NCBI GenBank assembly: GCA_937920335.1 | Contig: CALGUT010000487.1 | Span: 1 to 6,995, forward strand | Length of the DNA stretch: 6,995 nt | Direction: 5' to 3' | Source of the DNA: an uncultured Opitutales bacterium | GTDB lineage: Bacteria; Verrucomicrobiota; Verrucomicrobiia; Opitutales; UBA2995 | Part shown: positions 4,850 through 6,995 of the stretch, in pieces | Numbering within the stretch: the first letter of the stretch is position 1 | Layout: every line of letters starts with the position of its first letter | The notes under the pieces: generated by a model | Seen by the model: the letters and a program-made list of their open reading frames with translations, nothing else | Databases searched by the model: none | Told to the model about the DNA's origin: nothing | Program-made: the position numbers and the translations under genes

Positions 4850-6616
4850 ATGCTTAAGAAAACTCTAACCCTTTGCCTTTTCATTTTCAGTATAACCCAT
4901 TTGGGTGCTGAAGCCGATGCACCTCCTAATATAGTAGTGATTCTTACGGATGACCAAGGCTGGGGGGACCTCAGTGTGAACGGAAATACCAACCTTAGTA
5001 CCCCAAATATAGATCGACTTGCTTCTGCTGGGGCGTCCTTCGACCGCTTCTATGTATGTCCCGTGTGCTCCCCCACTCGTGCGGAGTTTCTTACTGGACG
5101 TTATCATCCAAGAAGTGGTGTATTTTCGACCAGTGCAGGCGGAGAGCGCATGGACCTCGATGAGCAAACAATCGGTGAAGTCTTCAAGGAGGGTGGCTAC
5201 GCGACCGGCATGTTCGGCAAATGGCATAATGGGATGCAGCATCCGTATCATCCCAACAGCCGTGGCTTTGACGAGTTCTATGGATTTTGTTCGGGGCACT
5301 GGGGCCACTACTTTGACCCCTTGCTTGAGCACAACGGAGAGATCGTTCGAGGCGAGGGATTTATCGTCGATGATCTGACAGATAAGGCCATAGACTTTAT
5401 GGAATCTCAGGTTGAGGCGGGTAAGCCCTTTTTGACGTATTTGGCTTACAACACGCCTCATTCGCCGATGCAGGTGCCGGAAACGTTTTGGGAAAAGTTC
5501 GATGGCGTAGATTTGCCTATGAAACACCGCGACCCTGACAAAGAGGATCCTCAGCATGTGCGGGCAGCGTTGGCCATGTGCGAGAACATTGATTGGAATG
5601 TCGGACGTTTGGTCGAAAAGCTCGATGCACTCGATGTGACTGATAATACCATCTTCATTTATTTTTGTGACAACGGACCGAATGGCTCTCGCTGGAATGG
5701 TGGGATGAAGGGACGTAAGGGATCGACGGATGAGGGGGGTGTTCGTTCCCCACTGTTTGTGAAGTGGCCAGCGAAGATCAAGGCGGGCAAACAAGTTAGC
5801 TCAATCAGTGCTGCAATTGATCTCCTTCCTACGCTTGCAGCCATGGCTGGAGTTGAGTACGAACCTGCGAAGCCGTTGGATGGGTTGGATATAAAGTCGG
5901 CTCTTTTGGAAGACTTTAGCCCGGCGCCCGACCGGATGATCTTTTCTCACTGGAATAACAAGATTAGCGTCCGTACGCAGCGCTTCCGGTTGGATAATTT
6001 GGGCGAGCTATTCGATATTGTTGCTGATCCTGAGCAGCGTTCGCCGGTCACTGAGAAGTATCCGCAAATTACCAAGACCTTGCAGGATGCGGTGAATGAA
6101 TGGACGGAAGATGTAGTGTCTCAGATCCGTGAAGAAGAGCGCCCGTTTGTCATCTGTCATCCCGATGCTCCGATGACTCAGTTGCCAGCCCGTGATGGCA
6201 TCGCTCACGGAACTATCATACGTTCGAACCGTTTTCCCAATAGCTCTTATTTCCTCAACTGGACGGACGAGGAGGATGCGATTACCTGGGATGTGCAGGT
6301 TGCAACTGCTGGCGATTACAAGGTCACGCTTTACTACGCCTGTCCCGCGGAAGATGTGGGTTCAACGGTTGAGTTGCGAATGGGAGAATCCGTTTTGAGA
6401 ACCAAAATAACTGAGCCGCATGATCCGCCCATTATCGGGTCTGCTGAAGACAAAGTCGTTCGAATGGAATCCTACGAGAAAGACTTTAAACCGATTTCAA
6501 TCGGTACTCTTCATCTCGAAAAGGGAGACGGAGTTATTCGTTTGACGGCCCCCGAAATACCGGGAAATCAAGCCATGGAGTTCCGGTTACTGACCTTACA
6601 CCCTACCGACTCATAG
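4850..6616 (+). CDS. Exported formylglycine-dependent sulfatase (S1 family) with C-terminal beta-sandwich module
   Basis: A 588-residue protein with an N-terminal signal peptide (hydrophobic residues 5-18, cleavage probably near Ala20-Ala22). The sulfatase signature CSPTR begins at Cys73, the formylglycine site, with Arg77. Metal ligands are Asp34/Asp35 (LTDDQGW) and Asp274/Asn275 (CDNGPNG). Lys124 and His126 (GKWHNG), His204 (NTPHSP) and Lys290 (GRKG) complete the expected active site. The catalytic part ends near residue 430. Residues about 440-588 form an added beta-rich module (ITWDVQVATAGDYKVTLYYA and a late EKGDGVIRLTAP), resembling carbohydrate-binding or galactose-binding-like sandwiches attached to glycan sulfatases. 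It is clearly a different subfamily from the neighbouring sulfatase: the post-signature region and substrate loops do not align beyond core motifs. It is divergent from that gene and its stop overlaps the convergent propeller gene. The role is removal of sulfate from an extracellular or periplasmic glycan; the target sugar is unknown. Confidence 0.96.
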   Translation: MLKKTLTLCLFIFSITHLGAEADAPPNIVVILTDDQGWGDLSVNGNTNLSTPNIDRLASAGASFDRFYVCPVCSPTRAEFLTGRYHPRSGVFSTSAGGERMDLDEQTIGEVFKEGGYATGMFGKWHNGMQHPYHPNSRGFDEFYGFCSGHWGHYFDPLLEHNGEIVRGEGFIVDDLTDKAIDFMESQVEAGKPFLTYLAYNTPHSPMQVPETFWEKFDGVDLPMKHRDPDKEDPQHVRAALAMCENIDWNVGRLVEKLDALDVTDNTIFIYFCDNGPNGSRWNGGMKGRKGSTDEGGVRSPLFVKWPAKIKAGKQVSSISAAIDLLPTLAAMAGVEYEPAKPLDGLDIKSALLEDFSPAPDRMIFSHWNNKISVRTQRFRLDNLGELFDIVADPEQRSPVTEKYPQITKTLQDAVNEWTEDVVSQIREEERPFVICHPDAPMTQLPARDGIAHGTIIRSNRFPNSSYFLNWTDEEDAITWDVQVATAGDYKVTLYYACPAEDVGSTVELRMGESVLRTKITEPHDPPIIGSAEDKVVRMESYEKDFKPISIGTLHLEKGDGVIRLTAPEIPGNQAMEFRLLTLHPTDS

Positions 6617-6995
6617 TCGTTTCAAAAACGATACGCGGCCTGTCTGGTTCCAGTCTTGGACATAAAGATTGCCGTCTTTGTCGTAGGTTAAACCATGAGG
6701 GGCTGTGAAGATGCCCGGTGCGATATCGGGTAATGCGGTTTTGAAGGCAGCCCATTGGCTTTCATCGGGATTGTCTCCCAAGAAAGCAACGGGAACACCT
6801 TGTTTGTTGACGATCGTGACGCGGCCCTGAAGTTCGGCAACGGCTACGTAGTCTCCGAAAATATCGATCGAACACGGGCGACGCAGAAATTGCGCATGAA
6901 TGCCGATAAGATTTCCGTCGAGATCGTAGTGCTTCAAGCGGCGATTCTCCCGGTCTGCTACGAGCAGACGGGGTGTGTCGAAACGGTTGTCTATG
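6611..6995 (-). CDS. NHL-repeat beta-propeller protein, C-terminal part (5' end outside window)
   Basis: The frame is open to the right edge and gives 127 visible residues. Repeated propeller-blade motifs are visible: LLVADRENRRLKHYDLDGNL near the edge, then YVAVAELQGRVTIVNKQG, and a last blade GLTYDKDGNLYVQDWNQTGR shortly before the C-terminus. These match the NHL consensus (V-A-D-x-x-N-x-R-[IL] followed by D-x-x-G). NHL propellers are often six-bladed and mediate binding; some are related to the peptidyl-alpha-hydroxyglycine lyase fold and are annotated as 6-bladed beta-propeller proteins in PVC genomes. Function and export cannot be judged without the N-terminus. A TTG at 6937 is an internal codon in the middle of a blade, not a start. 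The stop overlaps the end of the convergent sulfatase gene by 6 bases. Confidence 0.85.
   Translation of the reverse strand, partial: IDNRFDTPRLLVADRENRRLKHYDLDGNLIGIHAQFLRRPCSIDIFGDYVAVAELQGRVTIVNKQGVPVAFLGDNPDESQWAAFKTALPDIAPGIFTAPHGLTYDKDGNLYVQDWNQTGRVSFLKRL

Noticed and set aside
4865..5794. A 309-codon open frame on the minus strand inside the second sulfatase gene
   Set aside because: It lies entirely opposite a gene with complete sulfatase motifs, and its translation shows no recognisable domain; it reflects codon bias of the real gene.
6611..6937. TTG at 6937 as the start of the propeller protein
   Set aside because: The frame stays open to the right edge and the upstream residues complete an NHL blade (LLVADRENRR), so the codon is internal.
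1..6995. CRISPR array, insertion sequence, integrase or attachment site
   Set aside because: No regularly spaced direct repeats, no transposase or recombinase coding sequence and no tRNA target were seen; the only repeats are the two intergenic palindromes.

Overview
The window looks like a stretch of a PVC-group genome (Verrucomicrobiota is the best guess, possibly a marine Opitutae-like lineage; Planctomycetota or Lentisphaerota cannot be excluded). This rests on gene content: exported formylglycine-type sulfatases, a DUF1080 (3-keto-disaccharide hydrolase family) lipoprotein, a Gfo/Idh/MocA oxidoreductase, an SDR and an NHL-repeat protein. It also fits the lack of clear Shine-Dalgarno sequences before the starts and the palindromic repeats between genes. 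No rRNA or other phylogenetic marker is present, so the assignment is inference.

Layout. (1) 2-829, + strand: C-terminal three quarters of a Gfo/Idh/MocA NAD(P)-dependent sugar oxidoreductase, cut by the window edge. (2) 836-909: a composite palindrome able to fold as a four-armed cloverleaf. (3) 958-1728, +: a classical SDR reductase, followed by a plausible intrinsic terminator. (4) 1751-1820: a perfect 25-bp inverted repeat between convergent genes. (5) 4745 down to 1831, - strand: a two-gene operon of a secreted S1 sulfatase and a lipoprotein with two tandem DUF1080 domains. (6) 4746-4849: a divergent promoter region. (7) 4850-6616, +: a second, different S1 sulfatase with a C-terminal beta-sandwich module. 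(8) 6611 to the right edge, - strand: the C-terminal part of an NHL-type beta-propeller protein, overlapping the second sulfatase tail-to-tail by 6 bp.

Working model (inference): the locus contributes to breakdown of a sulfated polysaccharide. The two exported sulfatases would remove sulfate esters, the lipid-anchored DUF1080 protein would act on the glycan or on 3-keto glycosides, and the two oxidoreductases would oxidise or reduce the sugars released. The pairing of a Gfo/Idh/MocA dehydrogenase with a DUF1080 protein recalls the oxidative (3-keto) route of glycoside cleavage known from Bacteroides. The features most worth a second look are the two palindromic intergenic elements, the duplicated DUF1080 protein, and putative promoters placed so close to start codons that the transcripts could be nearly leaderless.
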